Numbered from the stretch's first letter, positions 15,953 through 25,041 are shown. The stretch: 64,000 bases of DNA from JBEVJC01 sp040510375 (GCA_040510375.1 JBEVJC010000011.1:1-64000); one strand, 5' to 3'. Notes: generated by a model from the sequence alone, not told the origin. Program-made: numbers and translations.

Positions 15953-17056
15953 TCAGGAAATCAGGCTGCCGGTGTGGATAACCCCGCCTCCGATCACGTC
16001 ATCGCCTTCATAAAAAACAGCGCTCTGGCCGGGGGCGATACCTTTTACATTTTCGTAAAAGCGCACTTTCATCAGGCCGTTTTCAGGGTAGATATTGGAT
16101 AGTGCGCCCGGATCCTTATAGCGGATCTTGGTAACAGCCTCCATGCCGGGAGTAATCTGGTCGTATTTTATCAGGTTGAGTTTACCAACCGTCATTTCAT
16201 TTTTATCAAGATCTTCTTCATCACCCAGCATCACCGTATTGGTATCGGGGTCAATCCGGGTTACGAACACGGGTTTGCCAAAAGCGATGTCCAGACCTTT
16301 ACGCTGACCGATAGTATAGAAGGGGTAACCCTTGTGCTGTCCCAGGATGCGGCCAGCCTTATCGATAAAGTTTCCGCCTGCAACACGTTCTTCCAGTCCT
16401 TCGACCCTTCTTTTCAGGAATCCGCGGTAATCGTTATCGGGTACAAAACAAATTTCGTAACTCTCACTTTTTTTTGCCAGCTCGGGATAACCATAATCGA
16501 GGGCCATTTGCCTGATTTCGGTTTTGTGGTACGGAGCAAGGGGCAGGAGTGTACGGCTGAGCAGGTCCTGTTGCAGGCCCCATAACACATAACTCTGGTC
16601 CTTCGTCTGGTCGATCGCCTTACTGATAACAAAACGGCCGTTATCATGCTGGCGGATTTTTGCATAATGACCCGTGGCAATAAATTCGCAGCCAAGGGCG
16701 TCCGCCCGTTTCAGCAGGGCACGCCATTTAATATGTGTATTACAAAGCACGCAGGGATTGGGTGTGCGGCCGGCGATATATTCGTCAACAAAATTTTCGA
16801 TCACAAATCCACCAAACTCTTCCCTGATGTCCAGGATATAATGGGCAAAACCATGTTCCACAGCGGCCTGGCGTGCGTCATTGAAACTGTCGAGGTTACA
16901 ACAACCCGTTTCCTTTTTGCCACCACCGGCACTGGCGTAATCCCATGTTTTCATGGTTATACCAACCACTTCATAGCCCTGATCGTGCAGCATGAGCGCA
17001 GCGACCGTGCTGTCGATACCCCCGCTCATTGCCACCAGAACTTTACCTTTTCCCAT
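15953..17056 (-). CDS. mnmA: tRNA-specific 2-thiouridylase MnmA
   Basis: A 367-residue enzyme that makes 2-thiouridine at the wobble position of Lys, Glu and Gln tRNAs. The N-terminal PP-loop ATP site is VLVAMSGGIDSTVA (residues 6-19). Catalytic Cys102 lies in GRTPNPCVLCN and the persulfide Cys203 in SYEICFVPDNDYRGFL, the two cysteines of the family. The C-terminal beta-barrel ends with GQSAVFYEGDDVIGGG. The ATG at 17056 is chosen because it directly precedes the PP-loop strand and sits about 44 bp from an exact -7 promoter element. Confidence 0.96.
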   Translation of the reverse strand: MGKGKVLVAMSGGIDSTVAALMLHDQGYEVVGITMKTWDYASAGGGKKETGCCNLDSFNDARQAAVEHGFAHYILDIREEFGGFVIENFVDEYIAGRTPNPCVLCNTHIKWRALLKRADALGCEFIATGHYAKIRQHDNGRFVISKAIDQTKDQSYVLWGLQQDLLSRTLLPLAPYHKTEIRQMALDYGYPELAKKSESYEICFVPDNDYRGFLKRRVEGLEERVAGGNFIDKAGRILGQHKGYPFYTIGQRKGLDIAFGKPVFVTRIDPDTNTVMLGDEEDLDKNEMTVGKLNLIKYDQITPGMEAVTKIRYKDPGALSNIYPENGLMKVRFYENVKGIAPGQSAVFYEGDDVIGGGVIHTGSLIS

Positions 17057-17099
17057 TTCCTGCTTTTTTTTATTGTCCCGTTCATGGAACAGGAGCCTG

Positions 17100-17107
17100 C
17101 AAATATA
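17100..17107 (-). promoter_or_regulatory. mnmA promoter -7 element
   Basis: The minus strand reads TATATTTG here, an exact TAnnTTTG. No good TTTG was found at the expected -33 distance. The predicted transcript starts about 40 nt before the chosen ATG. Confidence 0.5.
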
Positions 17108-17162
17108 CGCCAAATCCGGCTTTTAAGATAACGGGGAAAGAAGGGATAGGTTTGGAGTCTGG

Positions 17163-17196
17163 TGAAAAAAACAGTCCGGACCGGTGTTTTTCCCTT
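17163..17196. other. Hairpin in the mnmA-ssb divergent gap
   Basis: AAAAACA and TGTTTTT flank the GC palindrome CCGGACCGG. The surrounding 306-bp gap between divergent mnmA and ssb shows no gene. The hairpin looks like a terminator on either strand, yet no gene ends here, so it might close a short unannotated RNA. Confidence 0.3.
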
Positions 17197-17362
17197 GGAA
17201 ACAACCACCCTTCCAGCTGATCTTTACCTCCGTAACAGTAACGGGTGGCAGGTTGGGGAAATATTCAGGCCCTGCATGGTCTCAGTCCGATGGCCAGCGG
17301 GTGGGTGGGGGGCCGGAATAACCTAACTTGCCGCTTATTAAGTAAACATAAAAACGAGCACT

Positions 17363-17812
17363 ATGATTAAAATGCAGGTTATCGGACACCTTGGCAAGGA
17401 TTGCCTGGTGAACACCGTCAATGGAAAGAACGTTATTAATTTTACCGTAGCCCATACAGAAAAGTATAAGGATAGCCAGGGTAACAGCCAGGAAAAAACA
17501 ACCTGGGTGGATTGCGCCTACTGGACCGACCGTACAGCTTTATCACCCTATCTCACCAAGGGAAAGCAGGTGTTTGTGGAAGGCACTCCCGAGATCCGGA
17601 CATTTACCCGTCAGGACGGAACGAGTGGAGCTTCCTTATCACTCAGGGTCCGGGAAGTACAACTGCTTGGCGGTCGTGCCGAGGGGGCAGCAGCGTCCGG
17701 TAACGGAGGTTCTGCAGGAAACTATAACAATAGTACAGGTTCAGGTTCGATGTCATCCAATATGTCATCGGCCAATGAGATCACTGAACCGATTGATGAT
17801 CTTCCATTCTGA
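17363..17812 (+). CDS. ssb: Single-stranded DNA-binding protein
   Basis: A 149-residue OB-fold protein: MIKMQVIGHLGKDC at the start, NFTVAHTEKYKDSQG and TTWVDCAYWTDRTA in the body, and KGKQVFVEGTPEIRTF. A Gly/Ser/Asn-rich linker (about 108-140) leads to the acidic tip IDDLPF that recruits replication and repair proteins. It has its own terminator. Bacteroidota often carry more than one ssb, so this need not be the only copy. Confidence 0.95.
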   Translation: MIKMQVIGHLGKDCLVNTVNGKNVINFTVAHTEKYKDSQGNSQEKTTWVDCAYWTDRTALSPYLTKGKQVFVEGTPEIRTFTRQDGTSGASLSLRVREVQLLGGRAEGAAASGNGGSAGNYNNSTGSGSMSSNMSSANEITEPIDDLPF

Positions 17813-17827
17813 TAAATGAATTCCTTA

Positions 17828-17858
17828 AAAGACCGGATGCCCCGGGTGTCCGGTCTTT
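17828..17858 (+). terminator. ssb terminator
   Basis: AAAGACCGGA and TCCGGTCTTT form a 10-bp stem with an 11-base GC-rich loop, followed by a broken T-rich tail (ATACTTTTCTTTT). Confidence 0.85.
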
Positions 17859-17919
17859 ATACTTTTCTTTTATCTGTTAACGTAGAGTGCTGGTCGGCTT
17901 TTTATTGTTTCTTTGCCGC

Positions 17920-18999
17920 ATGATTGAAAAGCTGTTCACGTACGACCGCCTGTCTGAATTTACACGGTCTGTTTTTCTTAAAATCGGATGTACTGAAGAA
18001 GACGCTGTCACCGCTACCCGCAGTTTATTGTCGGCCGATCTCCGTGGTGTTGATTCGCATGGGGTAGCCCGTTTAAGTGGTTATATCCGGTTATGGGAAG
18101 TGGGTCGGGTTAATGCAACACCTCAACTTCGGATCATTCATGAAACACCTTCCACTGCTGTTGTAGATGGCGACAAGGGTCTTGGTCTGGTAGTAGCACC
18201 ATTTGCTATGAAGATCGCAATAGAAAAAGCAAAAGCAGTTGGCACCGGATGGGTAAGCGTTCAGAACAGTAATCATTTCGGCATTGCTGCCCAACATGCG
18301 ATGATGGCGCTTGACCAGGATATGATGGGTATTGCCATGACAAATGCAAGTCCGCTTGTTGCACCTACTTTTTCGATCGACCGGATGCTGGGCACCAATC
18401 CCATCTGCGTTGCGGCACCAGCCGGAACAGAGCCCGCATTTGTGGCTGATCTTGCAACCACCACTGCTGCCAATGGAAAACTGGAAATCCTTCAACGGAA
18501 AAATCAGGATACTCCTTCCGGATGGGTACAGGACGCAGAAGGTTATCCTTCGCATGATCCCCATATAATAAAAAAAGGTGGCGCATTATTACCGCTTGGC
18601 GGCGACCGTGACCATGGCAGTCACAAGGGTTATGCACTGGGTGCTGTTGTTGATATATTTTCCGCCTTGCTTAGTGGTGCAAACTATGCACCATGGGTAC
18701 CGCCATTTCCGGCATATGTGCCGATGCCGGCGCAACAGCCGGGAAAGGGACTGGGTCATTTCCTTGGAGCGATGCGGGTGGATGCATTCCGGCCTGCGGC
18801 TGATTTCAAAAAAGACATGGACCATTGGATCCAGGGATTCCGGAATGCAAGGCCATCAGCGGGACGCGAGAAAGTATTGGTACCCGGAGACCCTGAACGG
18901 GAAATGGAAACCTTACGACTTGCAGAAGGGATTCCTTTACTTGAAGTAGTGGTTAAAGACCTGACAGACCTTGGCCAGAAGTTCGGAATCGATTTGTAG
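17920..18999 (+). CDS. Ldh2-family malate/lactate-type dehydrogenase
   Basis: A 359-residue NAD(P)-dependent oxidoreductase of the Ldh2/malate dehydrogenase (YlbC, YiaK) family, distinct from the Rossmann MDH family. Family motifs are SADLRGVDSHGVARLSGYI with the catalytic His, VQNSNHFGIAAQHA, and LGTNPICVAAPAG. Substrates in this family include malate, lactate, ureidoglycolate and 2,3-diketogulonate, and the sequence alone does not decide. The ATG at 17920 gives the family N-terminus. TTTCTTTG sits four bases before it, suggesting a leaderless mRNA. A terminator follows. Confidence 0.9.
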   Translation: MIEKLFTYDRLSEFTRSVFLKIGCTEEDAVTATRSLLSADLRGVDSHGVARLSGYIRLWEVGRVNATPQLRIIHETPSTAVVDGDKGLGLVVAPFAMKIAIEKAKAVGTGWVSVQNSNHFGIAAQHAMMALDQDMMGIAMTNASPLVAPTFSIDRMLGTNPICVAAPAGTEPAFVADLATTTAANGKLEILQRKNQDTPSGWVQDAEGYPSHDPHIIKKGGALLPLGGDRDHGSHKGYALGAVVDIFSALLSGANYAPWVPPFPAYVPMPAQQPGKGLGHFLGAMRVDAFRPAADFKKDMDHWIQGFRNARPSAGREKVLVPGDPEREMETLRLAEGIPLLEVVVKDLTDLGQKFGIDL

Positions 19000-19019
19000 T
19001 GGTGAAGGGCAAATCTCTA

Positions 19020-19057
19020 TACCTTTGCCAGCCTGCCTACCGGCGGGCATTTTTTTA
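19020..19057 (+). terminator. Terminator hairpin overlapping a TAnnTTTG element
   Basis: GCCTGCC, loop TACC, GGCGGGC (one G-T pair) then seven T: a good terminator for the dehydrogenase gene. Directly before it lies TACCTTTG (19020-19027), an exact -7 element with TTTG 23 bp upstream. If used, that promoter would start transcription into the hairpin ahead of lysC. Confidence 0.75.
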
Positions 19058-19085
19058 AACAATTAAATACCGGTAAGGAAACAGC

Positions 19086-20408
19086 ATGAAAGTTATGAAG
19101 TTTGGTGGCACCAGCGTGGGTAAACCGGAGCGTATGCATCATATTGCCGGGCTTGTCACCAGGGACACCGAACCAACCATTGTTGTCCTGTCGGCTTTGT
19201 CGGGATCAACCAATGCATTAGTGGAGATCGCTGAAAATATTGCCAGGGGCGACCGCAGTACGGCCAAACAGAATATCGACAAACTGGAAGCTCATTATCT
19301 TCAGTTTATCAGTGAACTGGTAAACCAGCCTGCTGCTCAGGAAAAGGCAAAGGCCATTATTGCCGAACATTTTGAATTCCTGAACATCATTCTCAAGATC
19401 AGTTTCAGTGAGGCGTTAAGTAAGGACATTCTCGCCCAGGGAGAACTGCTTTCCACCAAATTATTTTCAGTATACCTTGAGCAACAGGGTATCGAACATG
19501 CCCTGATCCCCGCGTTGGAATTCATGACGATCGACAGTTATGATGAGCCCCAGATCGGAAGTATCAAAGTAAAGCTCAGCCAGATCCTGAAGCAACATGC
19601 CGATAAAAAACTTTTTATAACCCAGGGTTATATCAGTCGTAATGCCCGTGGTGAAGTGGATAATCTCAAACGTGGCGGTAGTGATTATAGCGCCTCGCTG
19701 ATTGCAGCGGCGATCAATGCATCAGTATGCGAGATCTGGACCGATATTGATGGTATGCATAATAATGATCCACGTATCGTTAAAAAAACTTTACCGATCG
19801 AACAGATGAGTTTCGACGAGGCCGCCGAGCTGGCTTATTTTGGTGCCAAAATCCTGCATCCTGCATCCATCTGGCCCGCACAACAATATAAGATCCCGGT
19901 GAAATTGCTGAATACCATGCAACCCGAAGCAAAGGGAACGCTGGTGACTGAGGAAGCGGGCAGCGTTGGGGTAAAGGCCGTAGCAGCAAAAGATAATATT
20001 ATCGCCATCAGGATAAAGAGCAGCCGTATGTTACTTGCCTACGGTTTTCTCCGTAAGATATTTGAGGTGTTTGAAAAATACCGGACGCCAATTGATATGA
20101 TCACTACATCTGAAGTGGCCGTATCACTGACGATCGATAACCCGATTTACCTGAAAGAGATCCTGAGGGAACTTGAACCATTCGGGACAACGGAGGTCGA
20201 TTACAACCAGGCAATTATCTCCGTAGTAGGAAACGAAATTTCACAAACCACGGATATCATCCGAAAACTTTTCGGATCCATTGTCAACATACCGATCCGT
20301 ATGGTGTCATATGGAGGTAGTCCGCACAATATTTCATTACTTACGGATGCCGAATATAAGGTCCGCCTGCTCCAGCAATTGAATAAGGGGATGTTTGGCC
20401 TCGAATAG
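19086..20408 (+). CDS. lysC: Aspartate kinase (monofunctional)
   Basis: A 440-residue enzyme phosphorylating aspartate, the first step to lysine, threonine, methionine and diaminopimelate. Motifs are MKVMKFGGTSVGKPERM at the N-terminus, LKRGGSDYSASLIAAA, and the aspartate-binding WTDIDGMHNNDPRIV. Two ACT domains (about 300-440) give allosteric control, with VAAKDNIIAIRIKSSRML and MITTSEVAVSLTID. No homoserine dehydrogenase is fused. dapB, which acts later in the same pathway, lies 23 kb away on the other strand. Confidence 0.95.
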   Translation: MKVMKFGGTSVGKPERMHHIAGLVTRDTEPTIVVLSALSGSTNALVEIAENIARGDRSTAKQNIDKLEAHYLQFISELVNQPAAQEKAKAIIAEHFEFLNIILKISFSEALSKDILAQGELLSTKLFSVYLEQQGIEHALIPALEFMTIDSYDEPQIGSIKVKLSQILKQHADKKLFITQGYISRNARGEVDNLKRGGSDYSASLIAAAINASVCEIWTDIDGMHNNDPRIVKKTLPIEQMSFDEAAELAYFGAKILHPASIWPAQQYKIPVKLLNTMQPEAKGTLVTEEAGSVGVKAVAAKDNIIAIRIKSSRMLLAYGFLRKIFEVFEKYRTPIDMITTSEVAVSLTIDNPIYLKEILRELEPFGTTEVDYNQAIISVVGNEISQTTDIIRKLFGSIVNIPIRMVSYGGSPHNISLLTDAEYKVRLLQQLNKGMFGLE

Positions 20409-20511
20409 CAGGACGGTTATCCTGGGGATATTATATTTAACCTGACAGGAAGGGGTGTAATTAATGTAAAAGAAAACATAGAATATAATTCTCGCAACTT
20501 AAATTGCCGGT

Positions 20512-21774
20512 ATGTTAAAACTGCCGGCAATCCTTTTAATAGCCTTATCCTTTTCCATCCAGGGGATTACACAGCGGACAATGTCGGGTATTGTGGTGGA
20601 CCAGGCTTCTGGCCAGCCGCTGCCGGGTGCCAGCGTTTTTATCAGTAATACCTCCAAGGGTACAGTAACGGATAATACAGGCGCTTTCCGGCTAATTGAT
20701 CTTCCCGTGGGTCATCAGGAGCTGATTGTATCGTCGGTCGGCTTCGAGACCAATGCATTTTCCTTCAGCTCAGAGAAATTGCCAATGATTGTGCGGGTTG
20801 AAATGCAGGTTAAGGTGAAAGAGCTGGAAAACGTGATGGTAGAGCCTTCCGTGATAGAAGGATGGGATAAGTGGGGCAGGTTATTCCTTGATCATTTTAT
20901 TGGCCGGACACCCAATGCCCAGAAATGCCGGATAAAAAATTATAAGTCAATTCGTTTCAGGTATTTTAAAAAATCAAACCGTGTCATAGCCTGGAGTGAT
21001 GAGCCGCTGATAATAGAAAACAAGGCATTGGGTTATACCCTTCATTACCAGCTGGAAAATTTTGAAGCGAATTTCCGATCGCAGGTCACCACCTATTCCG
21101 GTTATCCTTATTTTGAAGACCACCAGGAGGAAGGAAAAAAAATAAGGAACCGCTGGCAGGCTGCCCGCGAGAAAGCCTACGCCGGATCCATCATGGAATT
21201 TATCAGGAGTGTTTACAACAATACACTTACAGCCGATGGTTACGATGTCCGCCGGATGGTCCGCACGCCCAATCATGAAAAACTGCGGGTAAGGGATATA
21301 TACAGCGCCAGGAGCCGGGGAGAGATGCCTGCGGGAGTCAGCATTAACGGACAGGTAAAGATCAGCCTGACTGGTAAACAAAATACTGACTCTGTAATAA
21401 ATGATTCTTCTGATTATTATTCCAGGATCATGCGGCAGGATGATCATATAGACACTTATGGTTCATCTGTACTCACTGCTGACAGCCTTATCATTAATCG
21501 CGATGGCATATACAAAGCAATCTGGTTTGACGATTACCTCTATATTACTTACAAAAATGAAGTGGAAGACAAACTCTACCTTCAAAATTTTGGGGAGAAG
21601 CGCTCCCCCAGTTTCCAGCGATCCCTTATCTGGCTGGCCAGTAAGTCGCCCGTACTGATCGACGCGAATGGAAGTTATTCGCCGCCGCAGGAAATTTTCT
21701 CTACTTCCTACTGGGGCTGGTCGGAAAAAATAGCAGATCTCCTTCCCCTGGATTATATGCCGGAAAAACCCTGA
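20512..21774 (+). CDS. CarboxypepD_reg-like domain outer-membrane-associated protein
   Basis: A 420-residue exported protein. After the signal peptide (MLKLPAILLIALSFSIQGIT) comes a carboxypeptidase regulatory-like beta-sandwich (about 22-105: SGIVVDQASGQPLPGASVFI, then GAFRLIDLPVGHQELIVSSVG), the domain that precedes many TonB-dependent receptors. Here no plug or barrel follows. Instead there are about 300 residues rich in Tyr, Arg and Asp with no family I can name. It resembles the DUF5686-like and related surface proteins of Bacteroidota in layout only. Confidence 0.82.
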   Translation: MLKLPAILLIALSFSIQGITQRTMSGIVVDQASGQPLPGASVFISNTSKGTVTDNTGAFRLIDLPVGHQELIVSSVGFETNAFSFSSEKLPMIVRVEMQVKVKELENVMVEPSVIEGWDKWGRLFLDHFIGRTPNAQKCRIKNYKSIRFRYFKKSNRVIAWSDEPLIIENKALGYTLHYQLENFEANFRSQVTTYSGYPYFEDHQEEGKKIRNRWQAAREKAYAGSIMEFIRSVYNNTLTADGYDVRRMVRTPNHEKLRVRDIYSARSRGEMPAGVSINGQVKISLTGKQNTDSVINDSSDYYSRIMRQDDHIDTYGSSVLTADSLIINRDGIYKAIWFDDYLYITYKNEVEDKLYLQNFGEKRSPSFQRSLIWLASKSPVLIDANGSYSPPQEIFSTSYWGWSEKIADLLPLDYMPEKP

Positions 21775-21784
21775 GGACATTTAA

Positions 21785-21816
21785 AAAAAACCGGACTCAT
21801 CAATTGACCGGTTTTA
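21785..21816 (+). terminator. Terminator after the CarboxypepD_reg gene
   Basis: AAAACCGG and CCGGTTTT form an 8-bp stem around a 13-base loop. Both strands have T-rich ends, so it may serve the convergent GH16 gene too. Confidence 0.75.
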
Positions 21817-21881
21817 TAACTTAACGGGGGACATGCTTCGGCGAGCAGCGAAGCGGTTGCACAAACGATACAGGGATTTGT

Positions 21882-22670
21882 TTATTGATAAACCCTCACG
21901 TAGTCCACTTCCATTCTTCGCGGCCAGATGTTTTCATCAATACCCTTCGCTCCGCCCCAGAACCCACCTACCGCGAGGTTTAAAATCAGGTGAAAACGAT
22001 TATCAAAGGGCCAGCCATCGTAACCACTATGTTCGTTGTTGAAGGTGAAAAATTCTTTACCATCAACCAGCACTTTAATATATTCCTTTGTCCATTCCAG
22101 GCTGTAATCGTGGAAGGCGGTGGAGAAATCAGGAACAATTGTAGTGTCGGTCTTCTGGGTGTTGATCTTGTGATAATATTTAGTACAATGGACCGATGCA
22201 TGGACATAGGCCGGATTATATCCTACGTGTTCCATTATATCAATCTCGCCATCGTCAGGCCAATTGTAACCGGGCACCGATGCCAGCATCCAGATGGCGG
22301 GCCAGGTACCACGTCCGGAGGGTAGTTTGGCACGCACGTCAATGCGGCCGTATTGCCAGTCGCCCTTGTTTTTTGTAACAAGCCTCGCTGATGTGTAGTC
22401 GTTTTGTTTAACCTCATCAGCTGGCCATTTTTCACGTCTAGCTTCGATCACCAGTACTCCGTTTTCCACCCGCGCATTTTCTAGACGGCCCGTGGTGTAA
22501 AACTGCGACTCGTTATTCCCAAAACCGTGACCGCCAATATCGGCTGTCCATTTGGAAGAGTCGGGCTGACCAATATAGTTGAACTCATCACTCCAGACCA
22601 GTTTCCTTTCCCTGGGCTGGGCAAATACAAAAAGTGGAAGGGTAATTAAACAGGCAAACATTTTTTTCAT
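21882..22670 (-). CDS. GH16 endo-beta-glucanase (laminarinase type)
   Basis: A 262-residue secreted glycoside hydrolase of family 16. The signal peptide is MKKMFACLITLPLFVFA. The substrate cleft motifs LVWSDEF and GRGTWPAIWML are present. The catalytic motif GEIDIMEHVG gives nucleophile Glu142, assisting Asp144 and acid/base Glu147, in the E-x-D-x-x-E form of beta-1,3(4)-glucanases. It ends with EVDYVRVYQ, the usual last strand, with no carbohydrate-binding module. It likely cleaves laminarin or mixed-linkage glucans outside the cytoplasm. It has no SusC/SusD neighbours, so it is not in a typical polysaccharide utilisation locus. Confidence 0.94.
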   Translation of the reverse strand: MKKMFACLITLPLFVFAQPRERKLVWSDEFNYIGQPDSSKWTADIGGHGFGNNESQFYTTGRLENARVENGVLVIEARREKWPADEVKQNDYTSARLVTKNKGDWQYGRIDVRAKLPSGRGTWPAIWMLASVPGYNWPDDGEIDIMEHVGYNPAYVHASVHCTKYYHKINTQKTDTTIVPDFSTAFHDYSLEWTKEYIKVLVDGKEFFTFNNEHSGYDGWPFDNRFHLILNLAVGGFWGGAKGIDENIWPRRMEVDYVRVYQ

Positions 22671-22689
22671 TTAACTAAGATAAAGAACA

Positions 22690-22985
22690 GATAATTAATC
22701 GCTGTTATTGCCTGTTACCTGCCAGTTTTTGATCAGGAAATCATCCCGTTGCAGAAACAGTGTCAGCATACAGACCAGGAAATAAATTCGTTCCCGGATT
22801 GCACGCCAGTCTTTAGCCCAGGAAATAATTCGTTCCCGGATTGGACACCAGTCTTCAGCCCAGGAAATAATTCGTTTCTGAAACCTGCTTTATTTGATAG
22901 TCCAGAATAATATATTCCTGAATCGGGTGTCAGGCTTCAGCTCAGGAAATAAACGCAGTCCTGAAGCCAGGTTGTTTCCGGTGTC
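22690..22985. repeat. Degenerate 40-43 bp tandem array, echo of the amidase 3' end
   Basis: At least six units with the plus-strand core CCAGGAAATAATTCGTTCCCGG. Core starts are 22733, 22775, 22818, 22860, 22902 and 22942, giving periods of 42, 43, 42, 42 and 40 bp. A more worn unit lies near 22691. The unit at 22942 is the amidase gene's own last codons plus its stop. The array fills most of the gap to the GH16 gene. Confidence 0.85.
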
Positions 22986-24567
22986 GCGATGCCTGTTCAA
23001 ACGCATAGGCGAGACTTATCAGTAAGGGTTCGCTGTAGGGTTTTCCAAAGAAAGACAATCCAACAGGAAGGTCATAAACATATCCACCCGGTACTGAAAT
23101 ATGCGGATACCCGGCGGCCGCCGCAGGTTGGGTTAAAAATACATCGCCCCACCGGTCACCATAGATGGTGTCAATACTGCAGGCTGGTCCCATGGTAAGA
23201 CCCGCTATCGCATCCAGTTTATTATCCGCCATTACTTTGTCAATAATCTCCCTTGTTCCATCGCGCGATTTTTTAACAGCTTCGAGGTATGCAGGGGTAT
23301 CAAGTCCGGACTTCTTTTCAGCGTTCTCCAATGTTTCCTGTTTAAAATAAGGCATGGCTGTATTTTCATTCAGGATATTATAACTGATAACCTGTGCAAG
23401 CGATCGTACAGGCGCATTGGATGTTGCCAGGTATTTATTCAAACCGGCTTTGAATTCATACAACATCAGTTCGAACTCTGCCTGACCCAACTCATTTATC
23501 TTATCCATATATTCAATGGTTACCAGTTCAGCACCCTGTTTTAAAAGAAGATTTGTGGCTGCTTTTTGCAAAGCAATCATGTACTGGTTTTTTCCCGGAG
23601 GTTTCTTTTCGATTCCGATACGTTTTCCCCTGAGTGCACCCGCATCAAGAAACCTGGTATAATCAATAGTGCCTGTTGCCTTGTCTTCCATGGTAACCGG
23701 ATCCGCTGGATCCGTACCTGCGAGTACTCCCAGTAAGATCGCCGCATCACGTACCGTCCTTGCCATCGGGCCGGCAGCGTCCTGTGTAGATGAAATGGGA
23801 ATGATACCGGTGCGACTAACCAGTCCAACTGTAGGTTTGATCCCAACTATACCATTGGTAGAAGCAGGGCAGGTTATCGAACCATCCGTTTCCGTTCCAA
23901 CAGCCACAACACAGAGATTGGCCGAAACCGCAACACCTGAACCTGAACTTGAACCACAGGGATTGTGATCGAGGATATAGGGATTCTTGGTTTGGCCGCC
24001 ACGGCTGCTCCATCCGGAACAACTGTTGGTGGAACGGAAGTTGGCCCATTCACTGAGATTGGTTTTACCAATAATAATAGCACCGGCTTCCCTTAATTTT
24101 TTTACAATAAAGGAATCGCTGGATGGGATGTTACCCGTCATCGCCAGCGACCCTGCAGTAGTCTGCATCTTGTCTGCTGTATCAATATTATCCTTGATCA
24201 GCACGGGGATGCCATGTAAAGGACCCCGCACAGATCCTTTTTTTCTTTCACTGTCCATTTGAACAGCAATCAGTAAAGAGTCGGGGTTGCGTTCTATCAC
24301 AGATTTAAGCCTTGGTCCGTTACTGTCAATTAAGTCCATTCGTTTCAGGTATAGTTTCACCAGTTCTTCCGAAGAATATTTTCCATCGGCCAGTTCTTTC
24401 TGCAGGTCCGTTATGGATTTTTCTGCCAATTCAAAATCTTCAAACCCATTAGCCGCAGTATGATCAGAACCGGCGTCAGCAGTTTTGGATTCGCAGGAAG
24501 GAAGTAACACGGTACCTGCACCTGCTGCAAGTAATCCGGTGCTGGTCAGGAATTGTCTTCGTTGCAT
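22942..24567 (-). CDS. Amidase signature family enzyme, exported lipoprotein
   Basis: A 541-residue amidase of the GatA/fatty-acid-amide-hydrolase type. The catalytic set is Lys125 in HGIPVLIKDNIDTAD, the cis-Ser in CGSSSGSGVAVSAN (205-214) and nucleophile Ser230 in GTETDGSITCPAST. It differs from GatA in having an export signal: MQRRQFLTSTGLLAAGAGTV then LLPSC. This combines a twin-arginine-like RRQFL with a lipobox at Cys25, so it is probably a Tat-exported lipoprotein. The substrate is unknown; cell-envelope or environmental amides are plausible. No gatB or gatC is nearby, which argues against a tRNA amidotransferase role. Confidence 0.9.
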   Translation of the reverse strand: MQRRQFLTSTGLLAAGAGTVLLPSCESKTADAGSDHTAANGFEDFELAEKSITDLQKELADGKYSSEELVKLYLKRMDLIDSNGPRLKSVIERNPDSLLIAVQMDSERKKGSVRGPLHGIPVLIKDNIDTADKMQTTAGSLAMTGNIPSSDSFIVKKLREAGAIIIGKTNLSEWANFRSTNSCSGWSSRGGQTKNPYILDHNPCGSSSGSGVAVSANLCVVAVGTETDGSITCPASTNGIVGIKPTVGLVSRTGIIPISSTQDAAGPMARTVRDAAILLGVLAGTDPADPVTMEDKATGTIDYTRFLDAGALRGKRIGIEKKPPGKNQYMIALQKAATNLLLKQGAELVTIEYMDKINELGQAEFELMLYEFKAGLNKYLATSNAPVRSLAQVISYNILNENTAMPYFKQETLENAEKKSGLDTPAYLEAVKKSRDGTREIIDKVMADNKLDAIAGLTMGPACSIDTIYGDRWGDVFLTQPAAAAGYPHISVPGGYVYDLPVGLSFFGKPYSEPLLISLAYAFEQASRHRKQPGFRTAFIS

Positions 24568-24624
24568 ATTTATTAACCTTTAAAATTTGAGTTAACTGTT
24601 GCAGTAAATCAACCTAGGTGATTA

Positions 24625-24842
24625 TATCAAAACAGTGGGAAGATAAATTCATCATATAAACCATAAGCACTGATATTGTCATTGGATCAGTAGTTGTCTT
24701 AAAACAGTAAGTCGGCCACACATTATCTGAACCAGTACCATTGATGTTGTCATCGAGTCAATCGCTATCTTAAAACAGTGAGCCGGCGCATTCATTGTAA
24801 CCAACAGCATTGATGTTATCACTAAAATTAATGATTCCCTTC
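24625..24842. repeat. Three-unit degenerate 71-72 bp tandem array in a divergent gap
   Basis: Units begin at AAAACAGT (24629, 24701, 24772), and each carries a later block resembling CATTGATGTTGTCATC. The array lies in the 474-bp gap between the divergent amidase and TonB-receptor genes, where no reading frame is convincing. Unlike the other arrays it does not match the 3' end of a present neighbour. The remaining 200 bp up to the receptor start shows nothing I can name beyond A/T-rich promoter-like sequence. Confidence 0.7.
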
Positions 24843-25041
24843 CATTACCCGATTGTCATTCCAAAGTCAGTTTCCATTTTGCGTAATCACCTTTTCCGCA
24901 TTGAGGCCGATGTGTTAATCAGCTCACAATAAGTTCGCGTTCAGAAAATATATACCTCAATCAAAATATGGGCCTTTGATGTATGACCATCGCTAACTGC
25001 GGGGTTGTCATCACTGTGCCCGCCAAATTAAACTAATCAAT

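Noticed and set aside
22690..22985. CRISPR array
   Set aside because: Units are degenerate along their full length, there are no unique spacers between conserved repeats, no cas genes are present, and the proximal unit is coding sequence.
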